Assembly (NCBI GenBank): GCA_001567505.1
Contig: LLEU01000040.1
Coordinates: 62,001 to 126,000, forward strand
Reading direction: 5' to 3'
Origin: Acidobacteria bacterium OLB17
GTDB taxonomy: Bacteria; Acidobacteriota; Blastocatellia; Pyrinomonadales; Pyrinomonadaceae
DNA length: 64,000 nucleotides
The position numbers were made by a program, and so were the translations under genes. Below, one piece after another: positions 39,549 through 49,078 of this stretch; positions within the stretch are counted from its first letter, which is position 1, and each line of letters starts with the position of its first letter. Under the pieces are notes generated by a model. It made no database searches. It was not told where the DNA came from and was given only the letters and a program-made list of their open reading frames with translations.

Positions 39549-40634
39549 ATGAGACCTGATATCTGGAATGCCGTAAGATCGACAGCGCCGTTGCAATGGA
39601 TGCTGCTGCCAGTCTGCGCGTTGGGGATCTTCGTTGGATCGGTGTGTCCACAGGAGACCATAAGGGTCGATACCGATCTCATTCGCGTTCCCGTTGTCGT
39701 CTTCGATCGGGATGGCCGCTATATCCCAAACTTGAAGAAAGGGGATTTTGCGGTCTTAGAGGCCGGGAAGCTGCAGGAGATCGACACTTTTTCCACCGTT
39801 GACGAGCCGATAACGGTATATTTGCTGCTTGATACGAGCGGTACTATGCGGCCTTTTATGGACGACCTTGGCCGAGCGGCTGGGATCTTCATGAGTGCTC
39901 TTAGACCTTCCGACCGGCTGTTCTTCAGCATTTTTGCGGACGGTGAGGTCTCTCTGATCAAGAACGAGCCGATCGAAAAGCTGCTCAAGGTAAACAAGGT
40001 AATTGCAATTCGTCCGCTTGCTAGCAAGGCAACCTTCGTATATGACGCGGTTGACGGCGTATTGAAACGATTTGCATCAATAAAAGGCCGCAAAGCGATC
40101 ATTCTCTTTTCCGACGCATTGAGCGACAGCCGAAGGGCGACGGCCGCGGATAATTTCCGGGATGCCGAAGAGCAGGATGCGCTGATCTACACGGTCCGTT
40201 ACGGCGATGTGACCAGTCGGCCCGAGTGGGTGGCGGCACGAAGTGTGCAAAAGCAGGTTGCGGAAAGCCATCACTCAATTCTTCATCAGGATAGGGTCGA
40301 GCAGATCGTGCCGTGGTGGGATGTCGAGGCTGTTGGGGATGGAAAGCTTAAGAGGAAAGAGTTGGAAGCTCAGAAGCAGCGGACAAAAGGCTATATGGAC
40401 ACGCTGGCTGCAAGAACGGGCGGACGGAGCTTTGAGATCGACAAGATCGAGGATCTGGCGGGGGTATTTGAGCAGATAACCCTTGAACTCCGACGAACAT
40501 ACACGCTGAGCTACTATTCGAACTCGGACTCAGGTCCAGAGAGGCGAAAACTTGAGGTAAAAGTTAACGTCCCAAATGCGGCCGTCCGTGCAAAGCGTGA
40601 GGTCATTATTGCTCACGCTAAACCTGCTCCCTAG
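39549..40634 (+). CDS. Exported vWA protein (acidobacterial VWFA-related type), intact MIDAS
   Basis: 361 residues from ATG 39549 (GTG 39540 is possible), with hydrophobic MLLPVCALGIFVGSVCP export segment. The vWA domain is IRVDTDLIRVPVVVFDRDGRYIPNLKKGDF ... LLLDTSGTM (D95-T-S-G-T, a complete first MIDAS loop) and ILFSDALSDS. C-terminal RRTYTLSYYSNSD and KLEVKVNVPNAAVRAKREV mirror the upstream paralogue. It is 29 bp after the first, hence one operon. Such proteins are thought to bind ligands at the cell surface or in the periplasm; partner unknown. Confidence 0.83.
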   Translation: MRPDIWNAVRSTAPLQWMLLPVCALGIFVGSVCPQETIRVDTDLIRVPVVVFDRDGRYIPNLKKGDFAVLEAGKLQEIDTFSTVDEPITVYLLLDTSGTMRPFMDDLGRAAGIFMSALRPSDRLFFSIFADGEVSLIKNEPIEKLLKVNKVIAIRPLASKATFVYDAVDGVLKRFASIKGRKAIILFSDALSDSRRATAADNFRDAEEQDALIYTVRYGDVTSRPEWVAARSVQKQVAESHHSILHQDRVEQIVPWWDVEAVGDGKLKRKELEAQKQRTKGYMDTLAARTGGRSFEIDKIEDLAGVFEQITLELRRTYTLSYYSNSDSGPERRKLEVKVNVPNAAVRAKREVIIAHAKPAP

Positions 40635-41189
40635 CTCCGAAAGCTGATGTTTATCCAGCCTCGGTCCTGGTTATGCCGTGTGCCCCGTTTTTCTACCCAC
40701 GCTGCCTTGACACCCTCCCGGTTTATTCGTAATATCTAAAGTTTCGGACTTTGACGGCCCGGGAGTCCTGCGTGTTGTTTTGTGGTATGCAGGGCATTTT
40801 GCTTGAAAATCGAACAGGAATTGTAGCGTAAATGGACGCATGGACACCCGTGCTCCGGGCTTCGAAAAAGGAAACTTCTCTTTAAATACCACGCCACAGC
40901 AAAGTGAGATTCGAGAGTATATAAAAGGTTTATTTAATTCATTCAGCAATAGTTGCTGCTTGAGCTAACTGCCGGAACGTGATCCGGCAAGAGTCAGGTA
41001 AGACGGTAGTTTTGCCATTTGTTTGTTTGGTGGAGAACCACCCTGGCCGCTGGCGGCCACCCCTCCTTTGTAAGGAGGGGAGTTAAGAGAAAGCGGCCGC
41101 CTGGCGGCCACGCCTCCTTCGTAAGGAGGGGAGTTAAGAGAAAAGCGGCCGAGACGGCCACGGAAAAAGGAAAGTTAAGGCGAAAGCGT
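40635..41189. other. Intergenic region before rpsL (555 bp)
   Basis: No coding signal beyond spurious frames. It holds a short palindrome (TGCCGGA...TCCGGCA, 40970-40989), a tandem hairpin repeat (41045-41146) and probably the rpsL promoter and leader, whose -10/-35 I cannot place with confidence. The last 40 bp before rpsL are A/G-rich (GGAAAAAGGAAAG), supplying the ribosome site. Confidence 0.6.
41045..41146 (+). repeat. Two tandem hairpin repeats in the rpsL leader
   Basis: Unit 1 (41045-41094) and unit 2 (41095-41146) share about 90 % identity: GGCCGC(C)TGGCGGCCAC, then a hairpin (CCCCTCCTT-TGT-AAGGAGGGG at 41060-41080; near copy at 41111-41131), then GAGTTAAGAGAAAAGC. A third truncated GGCCG...GGCC follows. 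The reverse strand spells [13 protein letters not shown] peptides, as seen in dispersed intergenic repeats of various bacteria, which suggests a mobile or REP-like element rather than coding sequence. Confidence 0.8.
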
Positions 41190-41570
41190 ATGCCGACAAT
41201 TAACCAATTAGTTCGAAAGGGACGACAACGGGTGCAGTACAAGACCGCTAGCCCGGCCCTGCAGGCAAACCCGCAAAAACGCGGCGTTTGCACACGCGTT
41301 TACACTTCGACCCCGAAAAAGCCGAATTCGGCTCTCAGAAAGGTCGCTCGTGTCCGCTTGACGAACCAGATCGAGGTCACGACCTACATTCCCGGTATCG
41401 GCCACAACTTGCAGGAGCACTCGATCGTGCTTATCCGCGGCGGCCGCGTGAAGGACCTTCCGGGCGTGCGTTATCACGTTGTCCGCGGAACGCTTGACGC
41501 ATCGGGCGTCGCAAACCGCAATCAGGCCCGCTCAAAATACGGTGCAAAGAGGCCGAAAGGAGCGAAATAA
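41190..41570 (+). CDS. rpsL: Ribosomal protein uS12
   Basis: 126 residues ([15 protein letters not shown]...). The decoding-centre loops are intact: [11 protein letters not shown] with the lysine mutated in streptomycin-resistant strains, and [10 protein letters not shown] with the second. The start at ATG 41190 matches the family N-terminus; the longer frame from 41019 only reads the repeats. 6 bp before rpsG. Confidence 0.97.
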   Translation: MPTINQLVRKGRQRVQYKTASPALQANPQKRGVCTRVYTSTPKKPNSALRKVARVRLTNQIEVTTYIPGIGHNLQEHSIVLIRGGRVKDLPGVRYHVVRGTLDASGVANRNQARSKYGAKRPKGAK

Positions 41571-41576
41571 AGATTT

Positions 41577-42047
41577 ATGCCAAGACGCAGAGTTGCAGCA
41601 AAAAGAGAGATCCTTCCGGACCCGATCTACAACAGCATTGCCGTTACGAAGTTCATTAACGGCCTGATGTGGCAGGGAAAGAAGACCGTCGCCGAGCAGA
41701 TCTTTTACGGCGCGATGACGAAGATCGGCGAAAAGACGGGCGAAGAACCGCTCAAGGTCTTCAAAAAGGCCCTGGAGATCGTTGCCCCGACCCTCGAGGT
41801 CAAGTCGCGGCGTATCGGTGGTGCGACCTATCAGGTCCCGCTCGAAGTTTCCCGCGACCGCCGGAATACGCTCGCGATCCGCTGGATCGTTTCGAACGCC
41901 CGCAATCGTAGTGAAAAGACGATGGAGGACCGCCTTGTCGGCGAGATCTTGGATTCGACGAACGGCCGCGGCGGCGCCCTGAAGAAGAAGGACGACGTCC
42001 ACCGTATGGCTGAGGCGAATAAGGCGTTCGCTCATTACCGATTTTAG
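41577..42047 (+). CDS. rpsG: Ribosomal protein uS7
   Basis: 156 residues, the standard length ([20 protein letters not shown]...). Conserved blocks [42 protein letters not shown] and [13 protein letters not shown] bind 16S rRNA and the E-site. Second gene of the str operon. 82 bp before fusA. Confidence 0.97.
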   Translation: MPRRRVAAKREILPDPIYNSIAVTKFINGLMWQGKKTVAEQIFYGAMTKIGEKTGEEPLKVFKKALEIVAPTLEVKSRRIGGATYQVPLEVSRDRRNTLAIRWIVSNARNRSEKTMEDRLVGEILDSTNGRGGALKKKDDVHRMAEANKAFAHYRF

Positions 42048-42129
42048 TGAGATTTAACCGCAGAGGCAGCGAGGAGCGTCGAAATGCACCTCGCCGAGTA
42101 TTTGATGCTCTCGCGGCAGGACTTTAGAA

Positions 42130-44226
42130 ATGGCTAACATTAGCTTAGAAAAATTTAGGAACATCGGGATCATGGCCCACATCGATGCGGGCAAGACCAC
42201 GACATCCGAGCGCATTCTGTTCTACACCGGTGTTTCCCACAAGATCGGAGAGGTCCACGAAGGGACCGCGACGATGGACTGGATGGAGCAGGAGCAGGAA
42301 CGCGGCATTACGATCACGTCGGCCGCAACTACCTGCTTCTGGAAGCGGAACGGCGTCGAGCACCGCATCAATATCATTGATACGCCGGGCCACGTCGATT
42401 TCACGATGGAGGTCGAGCGTTCGCTTCGCGTCCTTGACGGCGCGGTTGCCGTATTTGACGGCGTTGCAGGCGTTGAGCCGCAGTCAGAGACCGTTTGGCG
42501 TCAGGCAGATAAGTACGGCGTTCCGCGTATTTGCTTTATCAACAAGCTCGATCGTGCCGGTGCTTCTTTTGAAAGAAGCTTTAACTCGATCCTGACCCGC
42601 CTTGGTGCAAATGCGGTCGCTCTGCAGATCCCGATCGGTGAGGAAGATCACCTCAAAGGCGTCGTCGACCTTATTGCGATGAAAGGCCTCGTCTGGAATG
42701 ACGAGACAAAAGGCGCCCAGTATCAGGAGGTCGATATACCGGCCGAGCTCGTCGATTCTGCGAAAGAGTGGCGAGAAAAGCTCGTCGAGGCGGCCGCAAG
42801 CGTCGATGACGACCTGATGATGAAGTACCTCGAAGGCGAGGAGATCTCCGAAGCCGAGGTCCGCAAAGCCCTCCGAAAGGGGACTTTGGAGCTCAAGATC
42901 GTCCCCGTCGTCACCGGTTCCGCATTTAAGAATAAAGGCGTTCAGACGCTTCTTGACGCCGTTGTTGATTACCTCCCGAGCCCGCTCGATATTCCCGCAG
43001 TTGAGGGGACAAATCCGAAATCCGATGCTGTCGAGACCCGTGCTGCGGACGCGAAAGAACCTTTCTCAGGCCTCGTGTTCAAGCTCATGGCCGACAAGCA
43101 CCTCGGACAGCTTGCCTTCGTGCGTATCTATTCGGGTACCGTGAATTCGGGGTCTTACGTTTACAACACGATCAAAAATTCGAAAGAACGTGTCGGCCGC
43201 CTGATGCTTATGCACGCTAATAAGCGTGAGGATGTTGAATCCGCGAGTGCTGGTGAGATCGTTGCGATCGGCGGTATGAAGAGCGTGACGACGGGTGACA
43301 CGATCTCTGACGAAACGAAACAGATCGTTCTCGAATCGATGGAGTTCCCGGATCCTGTTGTTCGCGTCGCCGTCGAACCGAAAACGCGTGCTGATCAGGA
43401 CAAGATGGGCGTTGCTCTTAACCGGCTTGCTCAGGAGGATCCGTCATTTCAGGTCTCAACGGATCACGAGACCGGCCAGACGATCATCGCCGGAATGGGC
43501 GAGCTTCACCTTGAGATCATCGTCGATCGTATGAAGCGCGAGTTCGGCGTCGAGGCGAACGTCGGCAAGCCGCAGGTCGCGTACCGCGAAACGATCACGA
43601 TGCCGGCGGCCGGTAAAGAGATCTTCAAGAAACAGTCGGGAGGCCGCGGCCAGTTCGGCCACGTCGAACTCGAGATCGAGCCCGCACCGGGCGAAGGTTT
43701 TGTCTTCGAGGATAAGATCACGGGCGGCGCGATCCCGCGTCAGTTCATCAAGCCGGTTTCCGAGGGTATCCAAGATGCTATGCGTCGCGGTTTCCTTGCG
43801 GGCTACGAGCTGGTTGACGTAAAAGCGAGCCTCGTGTTCGGTTCGTACCACGAAGTTGACTCGGATGAGCGTTCGTTCCACATCGCCGGTTCGCTTGCGT
43901 TCCAGGATGCCGTTAAGAAGGCAAAGCCTGTACTGCTCGAGCCGATCATGCGTGTCGAGGTCGTAACGCCGGAAGAGTATATGGGCTCGGTCAATGGCGA
44001 CCTTAACCGCCGCCGCGGCCAGATCGAGAAGATGGAGCCGCGTCCGGGCAATGTTTCGGTCGTGACCGCATTCGTCCCGCTTTCGGAGATGTTCGGTTAT
44101 ACGACCGACCTTCGCTCCGCGACGCAGGGACGGGCGACATCGTCGATGCACTTTGAGCGTTATGCCGAAGCGCCGAGAAATGTTGCTGAAGAGATCATTG
44201 CCAAGGTCAAAGGGGCAAGCAGTTAA
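42130..44226 (+). CDS. fusA: Elongation factor G
   Basis: 698 residues. GTPase motifs: G1 AHIDAGKT, G2 switch with [12 protein letters not shown]3 DTPGHVDF, G4 NKLDR. Domains II-V follow, ending with the domain [19 protein letters not shown] and [12 protein letters not shown]. It drives translocation of tRNA-mRNA on the ribosome and works with RRF in recycling. Standard length. Confidence 0.97.
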   Translation: MANISLEKFRNIGIMAHIDAGKTTTSERILFYTGVSHKIGEVHEGTATMDWMEQEQERGITITSAATTCFWKRNGVEHRINIIDTPGHVDFTMEVERSLRVLDGAVAVFDGVAGVEPQSETVWRQADKYGVPRICFINKLDRAGASFERSFNSILTRLGANAVALQIPIGEEDHLKGVVDLIAMKGLVWNDETKGAQYQEVDIPAELVDSAKEWREKLVEAAASVDDDLMMKYLEGEEISEAEVRKALRKGTLELKIVPVVTGSAFKNKGVQTLLDAVVDYLPSPLDIPAVEGTNPKSDAVETRAADAKEPFSGLVFKLMADKHLGQLAFVRIYSGTVNSGSYVYNTIKNSKERVGRLMLMHANKREDVESASAGEIVAIGGMKSVTTGDTISDETKQIVLESMEFPDPVVRVAVEPKTRADQDKMGVALNRLAQEDPSFQVSTDHETGQTIIAGMGELHLEIIVDRMKREFGVEANVGKPQVAYRETITMPAAGKEIFKKQSGGRGQFGHVELEIEPAPGEGFVFEDKITGGAIPRQFIKPVSEGIQDAMRRGFLAGYELVDVKASLVFGSYHEVDSDERSFHIAGSLAFQDAVKKAKPVLLEPIMRVEVVTPEEYMGSVNGDLNRRRGQIEKMEPRPGNVSVVTAFVPLSEMFGYTTDLRSATQGRATSSMHFERYAEAPRNVAEEIIAKVKGASS

Positions 44227-44229
44227 GAA

Positions 44230-44267
44230 AAGGGATGAAGGGTTGAAGGAAAAGTCTTCAGTCCCTT
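44230..44267 (+). other. Hairpin in the fusA-tuf spacer
   Basis: AAGGGA-TGAAG pairs with CTTCAG-TCCCTT over 11 bp with a one-base bulge; the loop is A/G-rich. No T-run follows, so it is more likely an RNA-stability or leader element than a terminator. Confidence 0.4.
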
Positions 44268-44300
44268 CTCATAAATTAAGAAAACAGGGAACTTAAAATT

Positions 44301-45488
44301 ATGAGCAAAGAGAAATTCGATCGTAGTAAGCCGCACGTGAACATAGGGACGATCGGCCACGTGGATCACGGGAAGACGACGCTGACGGCGGCGATCACGA
44401 AGGTATTGGCAAAGCACAATCCGAAGATCACGGTGAGGGCGTTCGATTCGATCGACAACGCACCTGAAGAGAAGGCGCGTGGCATCACGATCGCGACGAG
44501 CCACGTAGAGTACGAGACGGCGAACCGTCACTACGCACACGTTGACTGTCCGGGCCACGCCGACTACGTGAAGAACATGATCACGGGAGCGGCACAGATG
44601 GACGGGGCGATCCTCGTTGTGGCCTCTACGGACGGCCCGATGCCGCAGACGCGAGAGCACATCCTGCTTGCACGTCAGGTGGGCGTGCCCGCGATGGTCG
44701 TGTTCATGAACAAGGTGGACATGGTCGATGACAAGGAGCTGCTTGAATTGGTCGAGATGGAAGTGCGTGAGCTTCTCTCGAGCTATGAGTTCCCGGGCGA
44801 TGATATCCCTGTGATACAGGGGTCCGCATTGAAGGCACTCGAAGGCGATGCCGAATGGGAAGCGAAGATCGATGAGCTGATGCAGGCAGTGGATGACTAC
44901 ATCCCGACGCCGGCACGCGAGACGGACAAGCCCTTCCTTATGCCTGTCGAGGACATCTTTACGATCCAGGGACGCGGCACGGTCGCGACCGGCAGGATCG
45001 AGCGCGGCGTCATCAACGTCAACGAGCCTGTGGAGATCGTCGGCATCCGCGAGACGAAGAACACAGTGGTAACGGGCGTCGAGATGTTCAAGAAGCTGCT
45101 TGACAGCGGAATGGCAGGCGACAACGTCGGGCTTCTGCTCCGGGGCGTCGACCGTAAGGAGATCGAACGCGGCCAGGTCATCGCAAAGCCCGGTTCGATC
45201 ACGCCGCACACGAAGTTCAAGGCCGAAGCATACGTGCTCACAAAGGAAGAAGGCGGCCGACACACGCCGTTCTTTACCGGCTACCGCCCGCAGTTCTACT
45301 TCCGTACAACGGACGTGACGGGCGTTGCGAACCTGCCGGCAGGCGTCGAGATGGTGATGCCCGGCGACAACATCCAGATGGAGATCGAGCTTATCGCCCC
45401 GATCGCAATGGAAAAGGGACTTCGGTTCGCTATCCGCGAAGGCGGCCGCACCGTCGGTGCCGGCACCGTCTCGGAGATCGTGGAATAA
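44301..45488 (+). CDS. tuf: Elongation factor Tu
   Basis: 395 residues. GTPase motifs [35 protein letters not shown] and NKVDMVDD; domains II and III follow with [22 protein letters not shown] and MPGDN, and the end is [16 protein letters not shown]-Tu delivers aminoacyl-tRNA to the ribosome. The first two-thirds use NNG codons more than neighbouring genes, which might reflect a second tuf copy and gene conversion; not testable in this window. Confidence 0.97.
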   Translation: MSKEKFDRSKPHVNIGTIGHVDHGKTTLTAAITKVLAKHNPKITVRAFDSIDNAPEEKARGITIATSHVEYETANRHYAHVDCPGHADYVKNMITGAAQMDGAILVVASTDGPMPQTREHILLARQVGVPAMVVFMNKVDMVDDKELLELVEMEVRELLSSYEFPGDDIPVIQGSALKALEGDAEWEAKIDELMQAVDDYIPTPARETDKPFLMPVEDIFTIQGRGTVATGRIERGVINVNEPVEIVGIRETKNTVVTGVEMFKKLLDSGMAGDNVGLLLRGVDRKEIERGQVIAKPGSITPHTKFKAEAYVLTKEEGGRHTPFFTGYRPQFYFRTTDVTGVANLPAGVEMVMPGDNIQMEIELIAPIAMEKGLRFAIREGGRTVGAGTVSEIVE

Positions 45489-45567
45489 GAGGGATCAAGG
45501 TCGAGCAGGCCGGAGTCGCGAACGGATATGTTCCGAAGGCCGGCCTTCGAATTTTGACTGAAGTAAT

Positions 45568-45720
45568 ATGCCTAGAGATAACATCATTTTGCAGTGCACC
45601 GAGTGCAAAGAGCGGAATTACGTAACGACGAAGAACAAAAAGAACACGCCGAACAGGCTTGAACTCAATAAATTCTGCCGTCGCTGCCGCTGCCACCGAC
45701 TGCACCGCGAAAATAAATAG
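45568..45720 (+). CDS. rpmG: Ribosomal protein bL33
   Basis: 50 residues ([31 protein letters not shown]...). The four zinc cysteines are CTEC and CRRC, the C+ form. Lies between tuf and tRNA-Trp in the conserved rpmG-trnW-secE arrangement. Confidence 0.93.
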   Translation: MPRDNIILQCTECKERNYVTTKNKKNTPNRLELNKFCRRCRCHRLHRENK

Positions 45721-45730
45721 CGGACGATCC

Positions 45731-45748
45731 GCGGACGTTCCTGTCCGC
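45731..45748 (+). repeat. REP-like palindrome GCGGAC-N6-GTCCGC
   Basis: 18-bp palindrome with 6-bp arms between rpmG and the tRNA gene; the same arms recur at 46728-46745 and, with small changes, inverted at 46805-46822. Confidence 0.55.
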
Positions 45749-45760
45749 CGGTCCCGACAG

Positions 45761-45836
45761 AGGGGTATGGTGTCAATGGTTAGCATGGAGGTCTCCAAAA
45801 CCTTAGGTCCGGGTTCGAATCCTGGTACCCCTGCCA
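45761..45836 (+). tRNA. trnW: tRNA-Trp (anticodon CCA)
   Basis: 76 nt with an encoded CCA end. The acceptor stem AGGGGTA pairs with TACCCCT; the anticodon stem-loop AGGT-CTCCAAA-ACCT carries CCA, which reads UGG (Trp). The T arm GGTTCGAAT is standard. Located between rpmG and secE as in many bacteria. Confidence 0.95.
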
Positions 45837-45902
45837 TTGCAATAGATAAAGGACACGCGTCGAGGCGAGGCCTCAATGCGGGTTCGGAAGGAGAGAAATA
45901 AG

Positions 45903-46145
45903 GTGTCCGAAGCTGTCGCGCAAGCGCCCAAGAAGGAAAAAGAGGGTATCGGCGTTTTCATCAAAGAAACACGCGCCGAGCTCGATAAGACGACATTCCC
46001 CGACCGGGAAGAGGTTCGCAATACGACGCTCGTTGTCATTGTAAGCGTTATCTTCTTCGGGCTTTATCTCTTCGTGGCCGATTATGTCTGGGTGTATCTG
46101 CTTGAGGGCCTGACGTGGCTGATAAACAAGATCGCGGGGATCTGA
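45903..46145 (+). CDS. secE: Preprotein translocase subunit SecE
   Basis: 80 residues from GTG 45903, which has AAGGAG 9 bp upstream; the ATG at 45876 has no comparable site. A single membrane helix (TTLVVIVSVIFFGLYLFVADYVW) follows the cytoplasmic amphipathic segment VFIKETRAELDKTTFPDREEV. SecE clamps SecY in the protein-export channel. Normal length for the short bacterial type. 15 bp before nusG. Confidence 0.93.
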   Translation: MSEAVAQAPKKEKEGIGVFIKETRAELDKTTFPDREEVRNTTLVVIVSVIFFGLYLFVADYVWVYLLEGLTWLINKIAGI

Positions 46146-46160
46146 TTAAGGATATTTGAA

Positions 46161-46721
46161 ATGAAGCAGTGGTTCTTTATCCACACATATTCGGGGCACG
46201 AGAATAAAGTGGTCGAAAGCCTCAACGCTCGTATCCGCGATATGGAACTTGCAGAGCAGATCACGGGCGTTCTGCTGCCGAAGGAGAAGGTCGTCGAGCT
46301 CCGCGGCAACAAGGAATACGTCTCCGAGCGTATGTTCTATCCCGGTTATGTGCTCGTCGAGATCGAATGTGATGAGAAGGGAAAGATCCCCGATAACGTG
46401 TTTCACGCGATCAAAGCGACGCCTAAGGTCACGGGATTCCTGGGCGGCAAGCAGCCGACGCCGCTTAGCCAGGCCGAGGTCGATCAGATCGTACTGAATA
46501 TCGAGGCGGCGACCGAAAAGCCGAAGCCGAAGTTCACCTATCAGGTCGGCGAGGTCGTACGCATCAAGTCCGGGCCGTTCGCGAGCTTTACGGGCAAGGT
46601 CGAAGAGGTCAATGAGGACAAGGCCGTCCTGAAGGTCTCGATCACGATCTTCGGCCGCTCGACGCCTTATGAATTGAGCTTCCTAGAGGTCGAGAAGGTT
46701 ACCTTCGCTGAGGAAGAGTAG
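46161..46721 (+). CDS. nusG: Transcription termination/antitermination factor NusG
   Basis: 186 residues. The NGN domain binds RNA polymerase ([19 protein letters not shown] ... [10 protein letters not shown] ... [16 protein letters not shown]), and the C-terminal KOW domain is [30 protein letters not shown]. It affects pausing, Rho termination and coupling to ribosomal protein S10. Standard length; secE-nusG order as in most bacteria. Confidence 0.97.
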   Translation: MKQWFFIHTYSGHENKVVESLNARIRDMELAEQITGVLLPKEKVVELRGNKEYVSERMFYPGYVLVEIECDEKGKIPDNVFHAIKATPKVTGFLGGKQPTPLSQAEVDQIVLNIEAATEKPKPKFTYQVGEVVRIKSGPFASFTGKVEEVNEDKAVLKVSITIFGRSTPYELSFLEVEKVTFAEEE

Positions 46722-46727
46722 CGGAGA

Positions 46728-46822
46728 GCGGACACTCTTGTCCGCGTAAGTGCCGTCGGCGGCACGAAGGAAATTTTGAGATAGCGGGTCGGGAGACCGG
46801 CGAGACGGACAAGAGTGTCCGA
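46728..46822 (+). repeat. Inverted pair of REP-like palindromes in the nusG-rplK spacer
   Basis: Left arm at 46729-46744 (CGGACACTCTTGTCCG) and right arm at 46806-46821 (CGGACAAGAGTGTCCG) are exact reverse complements, and each is itself a 6-bp hairpin with a 4-nt loop. Between them lies another hairpin (GTGCCG-TCGG-CGGCAC). The RNA can form either local hairpins or one 16-bp stem. The site coincides with the rplK leader, where ribosomal protein L1 autoregulation occurs in E. coli. Confidence 0.6.
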
Positions 46823-46830
46823 GTTCCATT

Positions 46831-47259
46831 ATGGCAAAGAAGATAGAAGGTTACATCAAGCTGCAGATACCGGCCGGTAAGGCCAACCCTGCACCGCCGA
46901 TCGGGCCGGCACTCGGCCAGCACGGCGTTAACATTATGGAGTTCTGCAAGGCTTTTAACGCCAAAACGCAGAACGACGATCCGGATATGAAGATCCCGGT
47001 CGTGATAACGGTCTATGCGGACCGCTCGTTCACTTTCGAGACGAAAACGCCGCCCGCGGGCGACCTTCTCAGAAAAGCGGCCGGCATCGCGAAGGGTTCG
47101 GGCAAGCCGAATCGTGAAAAGGTAGGCAGCATCTCACGCGACAAGATCCGCGAGATCGCCGAAAAGAAGCTGCAGGACCTGAACACCACGAATATCGAGG
47201 CCGCGATGCGTACCATCGAGGGCACTGCGAGATCGATGGGACTGACGGTCGAAGGCTAA
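46831..47259 (+). CDS. rplK: Ribosomal protein uL11
   Basis: 142 residues ([32 protein letters not shown]...). The N-terminal proline-rich segment binds thiopeptide antibiotics and the GTPase centre; the C-terminal [25 protein letters not shown] binds 23S rRNA. Normal length. It is just after the structured nusG-rplK spacer. Confidence 0.97.
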   Translation: MAKKIEGYIKLQIPAGKANPAPPIGPALGQHGVNIMEFCKAFNAKTQNDDPDMKIPVVITVYADRSFTFETKTPPAGDLLRKAAGIAKGSGKPNREKVGSISRDKIREIAEKKLQDLNTTNIEAAMRTIEGTARSMGLTVEG

Positions 47260-47334
47260 GGCGACAACAACGCCAAAAGCCGAAAATTTTGAAAGGGAGG
47301 GAATTTAAGGTTCCCGTTAGCACCTGGAGGTAAA

Positions 47335-48027
47335 ATGAAACACGGTAAGAAATACCTTGCCGCACTCGAGAAGATCGAGGCGGGCAAGAAATACTCACTC
47401 GACGAAGCGATCGGGAAACTCAAAGAGATCGCTTTTGCAAAATTCGACGAAACAATTGAATTGACGATGTGGCTCGGCGTCGATCCGCGAAAGGCGGATC
47501 AGCTCGTGCGCGGAACGGTCGTTCTGCCGCACGGACTTGGCGGCGCCGCCAAGAAGGTCGTTGTCGTGGCACAGGGCGACAAGATCAAAGAGGCTGAAGA
47601 GGCAGGTGCCGATATTGCCGGCGGTGATGACATCGTCGAGAAGATCAAAGGCGGCTGGCTCGATTTCGACGCGCTGATCGCGACGCCCGATATGATGGGC
47701 AAGGTCGGACAGCTCGGAAAGCTCCTCGGACCACGCGGCCTGATGCCGAACCCGAAAACGGGAACCGTCACGATGGACGTCAAGACCGCCGTCGAAGAAA
47801 CAAAGGCCGGTAAGGTCGAATATCGCGTCGATAAGACGGGCGTCATCCATTCGCCGGTGGGCAAGGTCTCGTTCGACCCTGCCAAACTCGAAGAGAACAC
47901 GCGCGTCCTTATCAATGCCGTTATGAAGGCAAAGCCCACCACGGCAAAAGGACGCTATTTGAAGAAGATCAATCTCGCGGCAACGATGAGCCCGGGCGTG
48001 CTTCTTGATGAATTGGCATACGCCTAA
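47335..48027 (+). CDS. rplA: Ribosomal protein uL1
   Basis: 230 residues. Conserved L1 motifs [30 protein letters not shown] and [25 protein letters not shown]. It forms the L1 stalk at the E-site; in E. coli it represses its own rplKA mRNA. AGCACCTGGAGG ribosome site upstream. Confidence 0.97.
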   Translation: MKHGKKYLAALEKIEAGKKYSLDEAIGKLKEIAFAKFDETIELTMWLGVDPRKADQLVRGTVVLPHGLGGAAKKVVVVAQGDKIKEAEEAGADIAGGDDIVEKIKGGWLDFDALIATPDMMGKVGQLGKLLGPRGLMPNPKTGTVTMDVKTAVEETKAGKVEYRVDKTGVIHSPVGKVSFDPAKLEENTRVLINAVMKAKPTTAKGRYLKKINLAATMSPGVLLDELAYA

Positions 48028-48081
48028 GGCTTTTGGAGTGTTGCAGAGCCCCGCACGTAAGACAAGGGCTCAACTAGAACG

Positions 48082-48837
48082 ATGAAATCGAGAGAAACAA
48101 AACAGAACGATCTTAACGCGCTGGCCGAATCCTTAAAGGCTTCGAAGTCCGCGATGATCGTCAGCTTTAACGGGCTTACCGTACAAAAAGATCAGGAATT
48201 CCGCGAGCAGATCCGTGCCGCGGGCGGCCGATATCAGGTCGTAAAGAATACGCTTGCTCGCATCGCAGTAAAAGGCACGCCTTACGAAGAAGTTTCGGGC
48301 GACCTTAAGGGCGTGACGGCCCTTGCATGGACGGATAACGATCCGGTCGTGCTTTCAAAGGCCGTTTCGAAGTTCGTTGCCGACAACGCCGATCATTACA
48401 CGTTCAAGTCGGGCGTCGTTGACGGCAAGGTCGTGAGCCTCGCCGAGCTTAAGGTGATCGCAAGCCTGCCGAGCAAGGAAGAGCTCATTTCGAAGCTTCT
48501 TTATGTGCTCAACGCACAGGCACAGCGTATCGTTACGGTCATCAACGCGGTGCCGCGTGACCTTGCGGTCGTGATCAAGCAGATCGGTGAGCAGGAAGGC
48601 CGTGCGGCAGGAACGCCGGCACCCGCAGCTGCGGAAGAAGCTGCCCCGGCGGCCGAAGAAGCTGCCCCGGCGGCCGAAGAAGCTGCTCCTGCGGTTGAAG
48701 AAGCTGCTCCTGCGGTTGAAGAAGCTGCTCCTGCGGTTGAAGAAGCTGCTCCTGCGGCCGCGGAGGCTGCTGCGGCGGCCGAAGAAGACGTTTTGGAGAT
48801 CGCCCCCGAAGCAAATGCTGAGGAGAAGGCGGAATAA
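48082..48837 (+). CDS. rplJ: Ribosomal protein uL10 with long Ala/Glu repeat tail
   Basis: 251 residues instead of about 170. The N-terminal part (SLKASKSAMIVSFNGLTVQKDQEFREQIRAAGG...VVKNTLARIAVKGTP) is standard L10, which anchors the L7/L12 dimers. Beyond about residue 175 a low-complexity tail of (E-E-A-A-P-A-A/V)n replaces the usual C-terminus, ending EEDVLEIAPEANAEEKAE. L7/L12 binding relies on helix 8 (here SKEELISKLLYVLNAQAQRIVTVINAVPRDLAVV), which is present. Confidence 0.95.
   Translation: MKSRETKQNDLNALAESLKASKSAMIVSFNGLTVQKDQEFREQIRAAGGRYQVVKNTLARIAVKGTPYEEVSGDLKGVTALAWTDNDPVVLSKAVSKFVADNADHYTFKSGVVDGKVVSLAELKVIASLPSKEELISKLLYVLNAQAQRIVTVINAVPRDLAVVIKQIGEQEGRAAGTPAPAAAEEAAPAAEEAAPAAEEAAPAVEEAAPAVEEAAPAVEEAAPAAAEAAAAAEEDVLEIAPEANAEEKAE
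48634..48759 (+). repeat. Six 21-bp tandem repeats inside rplJ
   Basis: Six in-frame copies encoding EEAAPAA or EEAAPAV: units 1-2 use GCC CCG GCG GCC, units 3-5 are identical (GCT GCT CCT GCG GTT), unit 6 ends in GCC. The identical copies indicate recent unit expansion; the repeat number may vary between strains. Confidence 0.9.
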
Positions 48838-49078
48838 GAGATCTAGGCCTGGAAGTTTAGGCCTAAAAAGCCGTACTCAAGGTAAAACGAGCCAAAGTGA
48901 TTGTCAGGTCGCGGCGGCTTCGGATACGAGAAGAAAGGTGATGCAGCCCGTTCGCATCGTGTCCCTGGGTTCTAGCGGCAAAATGCAGTAGATCGCGGGC
49001 GTGGCAGTCCGGAAACGGCGGTACCGCGGTCGAATGTTTACTAACACAAGAACCCTAAATAGGAGATAGATAATTATC

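Noticed and set aside
40994..41293. Minus-strand 99-residue reading frame with LLTPLLTKE repeats
   Set aside because: It only reads the hairpin repeats on the reverse strand and partly overlaps rpsL. No independent start or family support.
45876..45902. Longer secE start at ATG 45876
   Set aside because: GTG 45903 has AAGGAG at ideal spacing, and the extra residues are not part of SecE.
48575..48814. Minus-strand Gln/Pro/Leu-rich reading frame over the rplJ tail
   Set aside because: It is the antisense of the 21-bp repeats; low-complexity composition follows from the repeat, not from selection.
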